Source of the DNA: Pochonia chlamydosporia 170
Taxonomy: Eukaryota; Ascomycota; Sordariomycetes; Hypocreales; Clavicipitaceae
Direction: 5' to 3'
DNA: 64,000 nucleotides
Assembly (NCBI RefSeq): GCF_001653235.2
Contig: NC_035790.1
Span: 5,394,001-5,458,000, forward strand
The translations under genes and the position numbers were made by a program. The notes below the pieces were generated by a model. It was given only the letters and a program-made list of their open reading frames with translations. It searched no databases and had not been told where the DNA came from. Positions within the stretch are counted from its first letter, which is position 1. Every line of letters starts with the position of its first letter. This document shows, one piece after another, positions 38,108 to 49,576 of this stretch.

Positions 38108-39188
38108 CTGACACATGTGAATTGACGAGAGATCTTTGGTCACTTCTGGAGTTGGAGACTTCGAGTCATTGGCGCATGACGCCGGCTCCGGCTGCAGATG
38201 TTCACATCAGCGCGAAAAGAAATATCCTGTGTTTCTCCGTTTCGCATACCGTATTACAACTGGCCCTGTTTTTGGAGAAGGGTATGCGGAATTTGTCAAT
38301 TTAATTTTGTGTTGGTGCACAAGGACGGACGCTGACATGCGGCTTACAAACGATTTGACTACATTGTCGAATGGATGGATACCCGCGCGGTACCAAACAG
38401 GCCAGTCCAGGAACTGGGTCTGCAGATATTCACTCCAGTTGCTGGAACTCGCTCGGTAAGCAGCTGCGAGCACCGACCAGACTACCAAGTACAGATTAGT
38501 TCAGCCAGTCTCGTGCACTCCGTCTGGTCAATAGCATCTGAAGTACAAGACCCTCAGCCTACTTCAGTCTGGTCGCCCTTTCCTCGGTGTGGCCGCCGAA
38601 GATGCCGCGGCTTGCCAATTGCCAATTGTATGGCGGGCCGGCGGATCCACTTGCGAGTTCCGGCTCCTCGACCGAGGGTGATGACTTCCATGTTGAAAGA
38701 GGGAATGGTCATCATCTGGAGTATTATTACTGGTTAAATTTCTATCCGCGTATAGCCAGACATCGCGAGGCTTCCCTTGTTGGGCAAGTGTGTATCAATT
38801 GAGTGTTGAGATGACTTCTATACCCTTGACTTATTTCAGATTTCGGCAGTGGGCTACCGAGCAGCAGTAGTCGTGATTCTGCAAGCATTGATGAGAGTGG
38901 CAGTGATGATAGAGCCGTGGACCCAGGTCTTGAGCTACTTCAACACAAAATGCAAATGGAGGTACAAAGAAATGCCGACGTTGCTACCGACTACCAACCA
39001 ATGTGCCTCAATACTCTGTCTGTCTGATACTACGTCACTTGTCGGAATTGGCTGTACGCCATGCAAACACTGACTAGAAAAGAAAAAGTGGGTCCTACAC
39101 TGACACAACCTCCAACTCCAAACACCAAGCATGCAATTTGGAGCTCCAGATTCTCCCACATGCTGCAACAACACTGGCCCAATTGCCA

Positions 39189-40094
39189 ATGTCGACATCT
39201 CTGAGGGCATCCAGCCGCCTCCTCGGACTATCCAGACCAAGGACAGCCGCGTTTACGGCAACTCTACAGGCAAAACATACACGGCCCTCCGCATCAACGA
39301 AACCTTTCCAAATAGCACCACCACGATGCCATTCAACCTTCTCCTCCGTCAACCCTGAAGAGGTATCCCACTTCAACGCCCTCGCCTCCGAATGGTGGGA
39401 TCCCCACGGCTCCTCCCGACTCCTTCACCTCATGAACCCCATCCGACAAGACTTCATCCGCTCCTGTCTTCAATCACAACCCGAGACCAAGGCGTCAGCC
39501 CTGCAAGACGCATCCCTCACATACCTCGACATCGGCTGCGGAGGCGGCATCTTTGCCGAGAGCGCAGCACGCCTGCCCACGACGAAGCACGTCACCGCCA
39601 TCGACCCGACGCCGTCCGTCCTAGCCGTTGCAAAGGCGCACGCCAAAAAAGACCCGTCGCTAAGCGCCAAGCTGTCCTACAAACAAACCTCCATTGAAGA
39701 GCTGCCCGTGCCGCAAGACCCCAGAGATGGCTACCACGTCGTCAGCCTGTTCGAGGTGATTGAGCATGTGGACGAGCCGGGGCCGTTTCTGGAACGGGTT
39801 CGGCCGTTTGTAAGGCCCGGTGGCTGGCTGGTCATGAGCACCATTGCCAGGACGTGGGTGAGCTGGTTTACGACGAACCTTGTTGCGGAGGATCTTTTGC
39901 GCATCGTCCCCCCTGGCACTCATGACTGGAATAAGTACATCAATGAAGATGAGCTGCGGCGCTTCTTCCTGGACAAGGGGTGGGATAGTCCTAGGGTCAT
40001 GGGGGTGGTGTATGTTCCTGGGTTGGGATGGAAGGAGGTTCGGGGCGGTGAGAAGGTGGGCAATTACTTTTTTGCTGTGAGGAGGAGTGAATGA
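39189..40094 (+). CDS. COQ3: Ubiquinone biosynthesis O-methyltransferase, mitochondrial
   Basis: Single exon, 301 residues. The start is the first in-frame ATG at 39189; it opens an Arg/Ser/Thr-rich, acid-free presequence (MSTSLRASSRLLGLSRPR) suited to mitochondrial import. Family landmarks follow: EEVSHFNALASEWWDPHG, the lead-in NPIRQDFI, SAM motif I LTYLDIGCGGGIFAE at about residues 110-124, LFEVIEHV as post-motif, PGGWLVMSTIART, and PPGTHDWNKYI near the end. COQ3 methylates the ring hydroxyls twice during coenzyme Q synthesis in the matrix-side CoQ complex, using S-adenosylmethionine. The intergenic region upstream is shared with divergent RIB3. Confidence 0.95.
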   Translation: MSTSLRASSRLLGLSRPRTAAFTATLQAKHTRPSASTKPFQIAPPRCHSTFSSVNPEEVSHFNALASEWWDPHGSSRLLHLMNPIRQDFIRSCLQSQPETKASALQDASLTYLDIGCGGGIFAESAARLPTTKHVTAIDPTPSVLAVAKAHAKKDPSLSAKLSYKQTSIEELPVPQDPRDGYHVVSLFEVIEHVDEPGPFLERVRPFVRPGGWLVMSTIARTWVSWFTTNLVAEDLLRIVPPGTHDWNKYINEDELRRFFLDKGWDSPRVMGVVYVPGLGWKEVRGGEKVGNYFFAVRRSE

Positions 40095-41669
40095 TGGATT
40101 GTGAGGGGTGCATTTCTCGCTGGATCTGGAGCGGAACGAGATATCCGAAGGGTTGGTGGGCGTGATATTCTACGGCTGATGGTTGGGTGTAGATGGCGAT
40201 GGATGACCTGTACGATGATATTGCTGTGTACTAGTATACTATTAACCAAAATAATCTATCCTTGGGCATATTGCATGTTGCACTTCCGAGAATTGAGTTG
40301 CTCATCTCGTTCGAGCCGAATACGATACGTATGTCTTGCCGATGTCGGGAGATGGATGTCTGGAGACAGGTTAAAGGTTTATCCAGATGGGCTGATGTCG
40401 GAGTCATAAGGTATTTCAAAGGGCGTAGATGTTTGACTGCATGAGAGGGGAATTGGAGGACATGGTTGATCTGCCTCGGTATGAGGAGGTCAGATGTCTT
40501 GATTGTGGTTGCTTTCATGGTCATTTGGTTGTGATGTAGGGGAGGGTGTTGGTGAATTGTATTTCATGTACGGAGTTTCGTATGGTTAAGTTGGTTGTAA
40601 GACTACCGGTTATTGCAATGTTATGGCTCTATTTACAGGTATAGAATATTTAAATGAAGAAGAAGATTTGCAATTCTGCAGTTGGCTGCATTGTATCAAG
40701 CATCGAATTTGCTGTGTTGACATTGGTGAGCAGACGTTGAACTGTTCTCGCCCGCTGTGGATTGCAACCTGTGTGCCCAACTTGTGCAACACCAGCCACG
40801 GTGCCCCAGCCGTCGACCAAATTGGCACAAAACAAGAATTGTGCCTGTGCAACTTGCACAACATCCATCCAATTTGGTGCATGTCAGCGTCCACTCAGAG
40901 TCACCAACCAACGCCAGCTGAGGCGAGGCTTGGGTGATCAGCAAGGAACCACGCACCATGATTCGTGGCCCAACGAATCAGTATCGATTGCACCGGGCTT
41001 GCTGAGCGGCTCTGTCTGCTCTCCCACATCAGCTGAATTGGATCAATTGATACTTCCTCTCCCTCCAGCTGGCTGCATTCTGTCAGCTCTGCACTTGTGA
41101 CAATGTTGTCAACCTTTAATAGATCTCAAAGAATGAGCTCACCAATCTTTGAAGAGGAATCTCCACATTTGAACACGGCTTGTCTGGTCGCACAACAGCC
41201 TTCTGTTGAGGCTGGGAAGTCCAAGTGACCGGGAGCTTGAGCTCGAGCTGCACTTCAATACTCCTTCTGGCATCAATCCATGTCAGACTTGTGACTGCGC
41301 CTTCTGACTTCTCGCAACAAACGACGGCAACACGAGGATGCTGCTCTCCTCAACTTTTGACTGAGGACCACCGATTTTCACTTTTCTTCTCAATTTTTGT
41401 CTCCCATTTTGCGTTTTTTTCTGCTTCCTAGATCTCTCTTCCGTCGTTTCTATCGCCTGGATCTTGCGCTCGGATCGCTTTATTTTCATAATCCTTCAGT
41501 CATTTGCATGATTGCGTATGCCTTTTCGTGAGCTTCCAGCTTTTGCTTTCCGCGAGCTCGTCACTTTAGCATCCGTCGCTTGCGCTGGGCTCCATCATGA
41601 TTTCGGCACCACTTGAGACATGATCTGAATCAACAAAACCCTTCTCCCCGCCAAGAAGTCTTTCACAAT
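40095..41669. other. Gene-free stretch, 1.6 kb
   Basis: No supported gene. The left part is the 3' side of COQ3 and includes TACGGAG near 40569; the right part is the promoter and leader of the carboxypeptidase, pyrimidine-rich around 41370-41480. Confidence 0.55.
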
Positions 41670-43754
41670 ATGATTGTCGTCAGGCTCGCCGCCCTATTGG
41701 CAGCATTGAGCTCGCCATGCCTGGCGCAATTCCCCGTTGCCGACCTTAAGACACTTAATTTAACCGTCGCAAGGTCGCCTGCCGACAACAACGTCACCAT
41801 TTCATACAAGGAGCCGCAAGGTGCTTGCAAAACTGCTTTCCGCCAGCAGAAGCAGTATACAGGCTGGGTGCATGTGCCTGGGACTTACTCAACAAATCTC
41901 TTCTTTTGGTTCGTCGAAGGTCGCCAAAAGACGGACAGTCTGACGATATGGCTCAATGGTGGACCTGGGTCGAGCTCCATGTTTGGGTTTTTCGCTGGGA
42001 ATGGGCCATGCGAGGTAATTGAGAAGGGCGTGAACAAGTATGAGACAATTGCTCGGGAATGGGGTTGGGATCGAGCTTCCAATATGCTCTTCATTGACCA
42101 GGTTTGTGCTTGACCAGACTCTTCATATAACAGTGCCCAAGCAGTGCCTTGCTAACTTTGGTATCAACTCCAACAGCCCAATCAAGTCGGCTTTTCATAC
42201 GATACACCTACTAATGGCACACTCTCTCTGCTTAATGGGACCGTTCGCCAGCCGCCTACGCGGGGAAGTGATTCCTTGCCCCCTTGGACATCCATGAATG
42301 GGACATTCAGCACCATGAACACGAGCACCACAGCTAATACGACAGAGACTGCGGCCGTCGGCGTATGGCATCTGGTTCAGGGTTTCCTCACGACCTTTCC
42401 CCAGTACCAGCCGCAGCCCAACAGCTCAGTAGCTGTCAATCTCTTTGCCGAAAGCTATGGTGGACGATATGGGCCAGTCTTCGCTGAGCAGTGGGACTCG
42501 CAGAATCAAAAGCGAATTACAGGGCAGTTAGATCCCAATACCACCGTCGAGGTTCGTCTAAGCTCCTTGGGTATTGTGAATGGCTGCGTGGACCAGGAAA
42601 TCCAGGTTCCCTACTATCCAATCTTCGCCAACCACAACACATATGGATACAAAGCTCTAGCAGACGAAGAAGCCAGTTTTTACAGTGCCAAATTTAACGC
42701 CACTGGTGGCTGTAAAGACAAAGTCCAGCAATGCATGGCCGCGGCAACGGCGCAAGACCCATTGGGCCAGGGAAATCAGGACCAGGTGAATCGGTTGTGT
42801 GCGGCGGCGAATACTGCGTGCCTGACACTCCAGCAGCCATACTACAATAGTGGTCGCAGCCCGTACGACCTTGCAGCCCCTTACCGGGATCCTTATCCTG
42901 CTCTGCGATTCCTCGACTATGTCAATCAAGGCACGATTCTCCAGACTATTGGCTCACCAGTCAATTACACCATGTCGAGCACTGCGGTTTTCGAAGTGTT
43001 CCAGGACACGGGCGACCTGTCCAAGGGCGGCAACATAAAACGATTGGCAGCTCTTCTCAACCGTGGTGTTCGTATCGGCTTCATATACGGTGATAGAGAT
43101 TACATTTGCAACTGGTATGGTGGAGAAGCAGTATCTTTGGGAGTTGCAAACCAAGCCGGCCTCAATTACGCGGCAAAATTCCCTGCGGCTGGCTACGCAC
43201 CCATCATTGTCAACGACTCGTATGTCGGCGGCCTGGTTCGGCAGTATGGCAACTTGTCGTTTAGCCGTATTTACCAGGCTGGACACTCTGTACCGTGGTA
43301 CCAACCCGAGACGGCATTCCAAGTATTCGCACGCATCATGATGGGCACGTCCGTATCCACTGGGGAGACTATCAACCTATCTACTTTCAATACCACAGGA
43401 TCCTCCGCTGCTTCCCACACGGATAAGCTGCCAGCAATGCCCTCATCGACGTGTTATGTCCGCGCATTTGCAGATACATGCGACTATGATGCCCAAGCCC
43501 TTGTCTCTGGGCACAACGGTACCGTGATCAATGGTATTCTATACAGCAAATCAGAAGACTGGCCGCTGGCTACTACAAAACCTCCGTCTGCTACAACCGG
43601 CAAAGCCACCAGCACTAGCGAGACATTGACGGGTGTATTTACGGCGACGAAAACGCCGGATAGTGAGAGTGACGCTCACTCACAACGAGTTGCCATGACT
43701 TGGATTATGATTATGAGCTTCTTGGTTGTACATATGGTAGGAAATTGGGTCTAA
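41670..43754 (+). CDS. Secreted or GPI-anchored serine carboxypeptidase, S10 family (carboxypeptidase S1-like)
   Basis: Two exons, 41670-42101 and 42177-43754, with a 75-bp intron; 669 residues. The chosen start gives a clean signal peptide (MIVVRLAALLAALSSPCLA) with cleavage before QFPV; an in-frame ATG 57 bases upstream would bury it. S10 landmarks are WLNGGPGSSS (about 95-104), the nucleophile in ESYGGRYGP (Ser about 237), the acid in GDRDYICNWYGG (about Asp 452) and AGHSVPWYQPE (His about 514). Many NxT/S sites suggest N-glycosylation. The C-terminus is Ser/Thr-rich and ends in a hydrophobic segment (MTWIMIMSFLVVHMVGNWV), as in GPI-anchored carboxypeptidase S1 homologues of dermatophytes. 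It would remove C-terminal residues from peptides at the cell surface. A long Asn/Thr-rich insert precedes the nucleophile. Confidence 0.93.
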
Positions 43755-44903
43755 ATATTCCAAGCATGTTGGATGCATTATGATTTTTGATATTAAACGG
43801 AGTTTAGGGCAGGACTGGGTTCCTGCGCATGACATTGCATATTGGATGAACTTTGAGCTTCAGATGCTTCAGATTTGCTTGGCAAGAACAGTTGGTTGCC
43901 ATGTCGGAATTGTTACCGCACCGTCACGGAACTGGCACTATTTCTGTATATGTATGGCAGCTACATGGGTTTTGGGAACCTATTAACTAATGGTTGTTGA
44001 AGGGTATCATTTTCTGGAGGTATTAGATGTAATATCCTGTAGAACCAACAACTACCAGTCCGGAAGCCCTTGATACAGAACCACATTGTTCTCTCTTCTC
44101 TCAATGATGCAGAAGGAATCAAATGACACATCAAGTACTAATCATCCGTAGAGAGCAATATTTGCGAGTCTTGAGCGAGAATTCTTGTCCGTATAACGGC
44201 GCAGCCTCTGAGACGAATGCATTAGCTCGACCAGCCTCTCGGTATCATTCACTCTCTTCCAATCGAGCTTCTAACCGAGCTTTTAAATTGAACTTCCAAC
44301 TGAATTCCCAACCAAAACTCCCAAGCGAACCTCCAAGCGAATCTCCAACCAACAATCACACAACTATAAACATCCCCCCATTAGGCAGGACAACCATCCC
44401 CATCATGCCTACCTAGGTACTCAGCCACACATCAAAGCTCGGCATCAAAATGCCCCCCAGCAGCGTACTGACTCGGCACATGGAGCCCTTCCCCGGCCAA
44501 GCTGGAACAAGAAACGCACCATTCCCCCATCTTTACTCTTTTAGGATGCCATGCGCGAAATATCACTGTCTGTTCGCTCTTGTCGCCAATTTGTACCGTG
44601 CAGCCCGTTTGTGTGTCTCGGCACTACACGTCAAAGTGACTTGCTTTCCGGGCTCTCATTCGGCACCGTCTCTAGAGTGGCGCTCCATGTTTCTGCCCTC
44701 AACCAACGCTTTGCTGCGCACCCATGCAATGGAGGCCAGGGCGGTTTTAGGTAGATGGTGTTCGTGATGCGGAATGAAGGCTCCTCCCTGAATTTGCTTT
44801 TCTAGGGGAGGGGGAACGACTCTGCGACGATGGAGTATTTTTTTTTTCTTTCTTCTTCGTTTGCAAGATGTCGTGACGTTTCGAGTTTTGCGGAATAATA
44901 ACC
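43755..44903. other. Gene-free stretch, 1.1 kb
   Basis: Contains the 3' side of the carboxypeptidase gene, a degenerate 12-base tandem repeat at 44264-44347 and, near 44840, a T-rich section just before the CFEM-receptor start. No supported gene. Confidence 0.55.
44264..44347. repeat. Degenerate 12-bp tandem repeat, seven units
   Basis: Units such as CGAGCTTCTAAC, CGAGCTTTTAAA, TTGAACTTCCAA, CTGAATTCCCAA, CCAAAACTCCCA, AGCGAACCTCCA and AGCGAATCTCCA follow each other with no spacer. The period is constant but the units have diverged strongly. Confidence 0.75.
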
Positions 44904-46299
44904 ATGAAGACTAGTCTTGTGCTTCTGGCGGCGTTGCGTTTCGCGCTTGCGAAGCCTTCGTTGGGAGAGGCTCTGTCTCTGATGCCCTCTTGTGCGGTAT
45001 GTATATTGAGTGTTTTATTGTATCAGACTAATGTTTCTTAGCTGCCGTGTGTTGTTACCGCTGCGGGCGCATCGTCATGTTCTATTACAGACCTACCGTG
45101 TCTTTGCGAAAACGAGCCTCTACAACAAAACATTACGAATTGCGTCCTGGGAAGCTGCTCCATAAAAGAAGCTCTCTGTATGTTATTCGCCAAGTGATAT
45201 GTCCGTAAAAGCTGACTTCCGTAAAGTCACCAAGAACCTCACCAGCACAACCTGCGGAAACACACCACGCAACCGCTCCAACCAACTCATCCTGCTATCC
45301 AACACGCTCGGCACCATAACCGGCCTCCTCGTCCTGCAGCGCTTTCTGTTCAAAATTTCCTGCAAGCTCGACATCTTCCTCGAAGACTGGTTCGCCCTCC
45401 TGACAACCGTTGTCGGCGTGCCAGCCACAGTCATCAACCGCTACGGCCTGCCGCCCAACGGGATCGGCCGCGATGTATGGACTCTCACCGGCGAGCAGAT
45501 TACTAGCTTCGGCAAATTCTTCTATGCCATGGAGGTAATCTACTTCAGCCAAGTCGGTCTGCTGAAGCTGTCGCTGCTGTTCTTCTACATACGCCTGTTT
45601 TCATCGTCTGGCGCCGTGATGCGCAATATGCTTTGGGCAACGACCATTTTCACAAGTCTATTCTGCGTGGCGTTTGTTTTGGTTGCCATTTTCCAGTGTA
45701 AGCCCATAAGTCACTTTTGGAATAAATGGGACGACAAGAACGGGACGTGTCTGAGTATCAATGCCATTGCGTGGTCCAACGCGGGGATTAGCATTGCGCT
45801 GGACTTCTGGATGCTGGCTATTCCGGTGTCGCAGTTGAAGAAGATGCAGCTGAGTTGGAAGAAGAAGCTTGGCGCGATGATCATGTTTGGCACGGGCACA
45901 TTGTGAGATTGCCAAGGCTATGTTTGTGAGAGACATAAGCACGCTAACATGGGGTGTAGTGTTACCGTCGTGAGTATCCTGCGGCTACATTTGCTCGTTC
46001 GCTTCGGCTCAGACTCGCTCAATCCAACGTGGGAATACTTCGATATTACGTGCTGGTCGACGGTCGAGATGAACATTGGCATTATATGTATTTGTCTGCC
46101 GTCGCTGCGACTCATGCTGATACGTACGTTTCCGAGATTGAGGGACACAATACAGCAGTATTATGCGAAATATGGCACCGGGTCTGTATCTGCGGCGACG
46201 ATGAGGAGGGAGAGGTGGTTGAGTGGTGGGCAGACTGGCATAAGTCTCGATAGTGTGGCGCCGCCGCTTGTCCCGGCCAAGGATGGGCCAAAGGCGTAG
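44904..46299 (+). CDS. CFEM-domain seven-transmembrane receptor, Pth11-like
   Basis: Four exons, 44904-44996, 45042-45177, 45227-45902 and 45960-46299; introns of 45, 49 and 57 bp; 414 residues, all joins in phase. The 49-bp intron has a GCTGAC branch site and AAAG acceptor. A signal peptide (MKTSLVLLAALRFALA) precedes a CFEM domain with eight cysteines spaced C-x3-C-x9-C-x6-C-x1-C-x11-C-x4-C and a last one before the first membrane helix. Seven hydrophobic segments follow, including GTITGLLVLQRFLF, LEDWFALLTTVVG, VIYFSQVGLLKLSLLFFYIRL (here read as one helix region) and ICICLPSLRLML. This architecture defines Pth11-type fungal GPCRs, surface sensors known from appressorium formation and host or substrate recognition. 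The intracellular tail is short. Ligand is unknown. The downstream NSE2 gene converges on it. Confidence 0.9.
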
Positions 46300-46793
46300 T
46301 GTGGTGGTGATTGGTTCTTTTTTTTATGTATTATGTTGATGTTGCTGCGGGAGATATATTGGATCTGAGTGGATGAATGTTGTCGCGGGCTGCTGGATGG
46401 AGTACAAACTGGGTCGGTGGTTGCGACTTGCTCTGATGGGACACTTGCTTTGGCGAGAATTGTCGTCATCAGTATGTTGTCTTGCAATGCTTGCTCAATG
46501 CGCAAGAGCTCAAGCAAACATGTGCCAGACGCTTCTTGTACCCGCCATGCTTGAGAATCGGGGCTGTTGGAAAGACGCCAATGTACAAATGTCTGTTGAA
46601 AGCACTGATGGATTGCTGGGTCGGGGGAACAAGACCGTACATGAAAATGGCACCAGGCGTTCCAGGGTATACCGTCCTTAATGAACTCAACGTCATGGGT
46701 TTGGCCCCAAATCCCAATAGTATAAATGCCAATCATCATATCTGGGTATCATTATCATGGCCGTCGTCGAAGTATACTACCCTCACCATGGCA
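46300..46793. other. Convergent intergenic region, 494 bp
   Basis: Between the stop codons of the CFEM receptor (+) and NSE2 (-); expected to hold both 3' UTRs. No other feature recognised. Confidence 0.6.
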
Positions 46794-48118
46794 TTACACC
46801 CTCTCCGCCTTCGCTATTCTCCCCGGCGCCCTTCTCTGTTGACCAACCACTAACTCCGTATCATCGCCAGCATCATCATCGTCATCGACGTCCATATCAT
46901 CGAGAGCCCGTTGTGCCTGTTTGGTGCGCTGGATACGTCGCAGTATCGCCTCATCAAGGTAAAAGTCTTGCTGGAACTTGGCCATGGAGAATTTCTGCCG
47001 TGATTTGTTAGTACTCCACCGTAAGGGCCTTCAAGTAGAAGTCTGTTTGAATGAAGCCTTGGGACCTGGACAGGCTAAAACTGCCAAGCAGCTCAACTTA
47101 CCTGAGAGCACCCCGTCTGCGGGCACTGTGCCTCTCCTCTTACGGGCAAGTAAGCCAGCAAAGCCTCCTTCTCAAACGTATGCTTGCACTTGACATTACT
47201 ATACGGCTCCTCCATCAGTACCAGTGTAAGCGGGCAATTGAGACTCAGCACTTCTCTGGCAATAGCGATATCGTCGTCGTCATCAACCGCACCCATGGTG
47301 CTGCGGCGCGTATTTGCTCCTGGGCGAGTCATGACTGGTCGTCCATCGGAACGGAACCAACGCGAAGAATCGGGAAGTGGAGGGCCACCTTCGCCAGCAG
47401 CTGCGTCGTGCCATAGCTTTTTGAAGCCTGCGTAGTCATTGTTGACACCATATCGTTGATGCGGTGTGAGTTGCTCGTATTCAGCTTTCTTTTCGGCACG
47501 GCCATCACGGAAGGCGTCTAGGGTGCTAGCGACAGCTTCTTCTTTCTGGTCCTCTACCTGTTCGGGATTTGGCTCTCCATCTTGTGCTGCAGGTCCTTGT
47601 TGCTGTCCAGTGCGTGTTCGGGTGCCTGCGGCGTTGGCGGATGTGGAGGTAGATGCGGCAGCTTCGGCTTTGGTGTATAAATCACGTAACAAGGTGGCTT
47701 GATCCTCAATCTCGGCTCGGTGGTCGATGACATCGCGTATTGATTGCTCAGATTCTTGTGTAAGCTCATCTACCTCCGTCTCAAAATCGGCAATGTGTGC
47801 CTCCAGCCGTTCCTCCTCTGGGGTCTTGCTGGTGCCTTTTTCTTGGCGACGCTCCTGGAGCCATTGCAACCGTTCTTGCTGCGCTCGTAATCGTTCGTGG
47901 AGATCCCCCACGCTGAGACCGAGCTGCCGTATGGAATCTTTCAGTTGCGTTTCGTATGATGAAGTGCCGCGGTTATTCGACAGTTCGCCAAGCGCACGGC
48001 GAGCGCCATCATTGAGGCCGCAAGACGGTGGTTGATACGGGGGAAGTGACGTTGAAATGCCAGCTCTGGAGGGTGAGTCCACAGCGGATGGACGGCCTCG
48101 GTTGAGAAGTCGTGGCAT
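46794..48118 (-). CDS. NSE2: SMC5-6 complex E3 SUMO ligase, SP-RING type
   Basis: Two exons, 48118-47102 and 46994-46794, separated by a 107-bp intron (GTAAGT donor, GGCAG acceptor) just after the zinc-binding loop; 405 residues. The start ATG at 48118 gives MPRLLNRGRPSAV; an in-frame upstream ATG at 48175 would add a poor-looking leader. The middle is coiled coil rich in Glu/Gln/Arg (LRAQQERLQWLQERRQEKG and following). The SP-RING is LNCPLTL, then VKCKHTFEKEALLAYL, then QCPQTGC, with the Cys/His pattern of Mms21/Nse2, and an acidic DDMDVDDDDDAGDD tail follows. It would sumoylate SMC5-6 subunits and repair proteins in the nucleus. It is longer than yeast Mms21 (about 270 residues) because of low-complexity segments such as AAAAST-like stretches. 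Confidence 0.88.
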
Positions 48119-48689
48119 TGTGAGTGTGTTAGCCAATATCAGCCAGCCTGGTGATGGCGTCGTTGCAAAGTGCAAGATATTTTGTCCTTGGAGCGTTTGC
48201 CACTATTCCCATTTGAAGTTGTCAGTATTCCGTAGTGGGGTGACGCGACTGAGGACGCGGTAGACGGAAAGGTTCTGACAAGCTCCATGCCCCACCACAC
48301 ACACCCATTGCTCCTTCCGTTTCAGGTTCAACTTGTAAATCTAAGTTGCTGGCCATTTCCTGCTTGGCAGCGTGAACTGACGAGAAGTTATGTGAGTCGA
48401 CGAACATAATCACAAATATCGTTTGGTCTTATTACACCTGGTTCAACAAGTTTTGAACTACCTACGTCGTTGGCTATGAAATACCTTGGTAGGCGAGCAA
48501 ACTGTTGGATGACTTTGGTACTCTTGACCCACATTCTACCCGCCCAAGCCAGGGTAGCTGCTGGTACCTGACTTGGGAAGCTGGAGGAGATAAACAGGGC
48601 CAGGCAACCGTCGACCTTCACCCACGATTGAGGATCCTGCCCTCATAACGAAACAGTGTACAGTAAAACATTGAAGTCTTTTATCCCCA
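48119..48689. other. Intergenic region between divergent NSE2 and the APH pseudogene, 571 bp
   Basis: Contains the NSE2 promoter. No open frame with recognisable content. Confidence 0.55.
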
Positions 48690-49576
48690 ATGGCTAACAA
48701 TCCTGTACGAGAGTCGATCAGGGAGATAGATGATAACTCCTGGCTAATTGGTAACAAAATACTACTCTCACGGGCCCCCCTCGCAGGATGCATGTGGCGA
48801 GATGGCAGTGGTGCCGGCTTCACTATATCAGACGCACCACTTCCACTTCCAGAGACTCGACCACTGTTGAATACCAGCGAGATTAATTAGTATACGATGC
48901 CGGTGATGTCTCTGCTGTCTTTAGCATTGGGGACGCCTTCTGCAAAGTTAGGATCTTGGATGTGCCGTATGTCACGAGAGAGCACGTCACGCTGGCGTGG
49001 CTCAAGCAACGGACTTGGAGCTTTACGATTCCCGATGTTCTCTACCACGCTGAATACGACGGTTGATACTATATCATGCTGAGCCGGGTTCCAGGAGAAA
49101 CCATAGACAGTGTATGGGCAACATTGGACGAATCCATGAGGCAGCACTACGCGGAGAGGATTGCCAGTATCTGCAAGGAACTCTCTGTACCTAGTGAGAA
49201 AGGCAGTATTTGCGGTGTTGACGGCAATGAGCTCTCAGAACAATATCTCTGTGAGCGGGAGGTAGACTGCAGACCCGAGAATCTGTGGAAGAGCTGTGTG
49301 GAGCTGGGTATGGACTGCTCGAACCTTGTATTCTACCATTGCGACCTTGGGCCATCAAATGTCCTGGTAGACCAGGCCAATGACTCTATTGGTATCATTG
49401 ATTGGGAAACAGCAGGGTTTGTGCCAGTGGAATGGATTAGAACCAAGTTCCGTGTGTCCAGTGGAATGGATCTTTCCGCTGGTGACGAATTGGATTGGAG
49501 AAGGAGAGTGATGCTTCACCTGGGACAAATGGGCTTCACTGACGTCGTGAAATGCTACGCAGTATGGGGTAAATGA
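48690..49576 (+). pseudogene. Broken aminoglycoside-phosphotransferase-family (APH/choline-kinase-like) gene
   Basis: The frame opening at 48690 runs to a TAG at 48888-48890. Protein similarity then continues in another frame from 48890 (VYDAGDVSAVFSIGDAFCK), so there is a frameshift near 48886; this second frame meets an in-frame TGA at about 49067 within the segment YHAEYDG. The same frame resumes right after it (YYIMLSRVPGETIDSVW) and runs intact to a normal stop at 49576. The last part has the kinase catalytic loop HCDLGPSNVLVD and the metal-binding IIDWETAG that define the APH fold. Neither break coincides with usable splice sites. The intact 3' part and conserved motifs suggest a recent loss. 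Before inactivation it would have phosphorylated a small molecule; in fungi these families are large and mostly of unknown substrate. Confidence 0.75.

Larger units (their letters stand above)
37552..39188. other. Intergenic region between divergent RIB3 and COQ3, 1.6 kb
   Basis: No supported gene. It contains an ATGCG pentamer run (37716) and a GGGAT run (38090). It must include promoters for both flanking genes. Confidence 0.55.

Noticed and set aside
39138..39188. Upstream extension of COQ3
   Set aside because: The extended frame has no ATG before 39189; the presequence starts well at 39189.
41613..41669. Upstream in-frame ATG of the carboxypeptidase
   Set aside because: It would place 19 polar residues before a textbook signal peptide.
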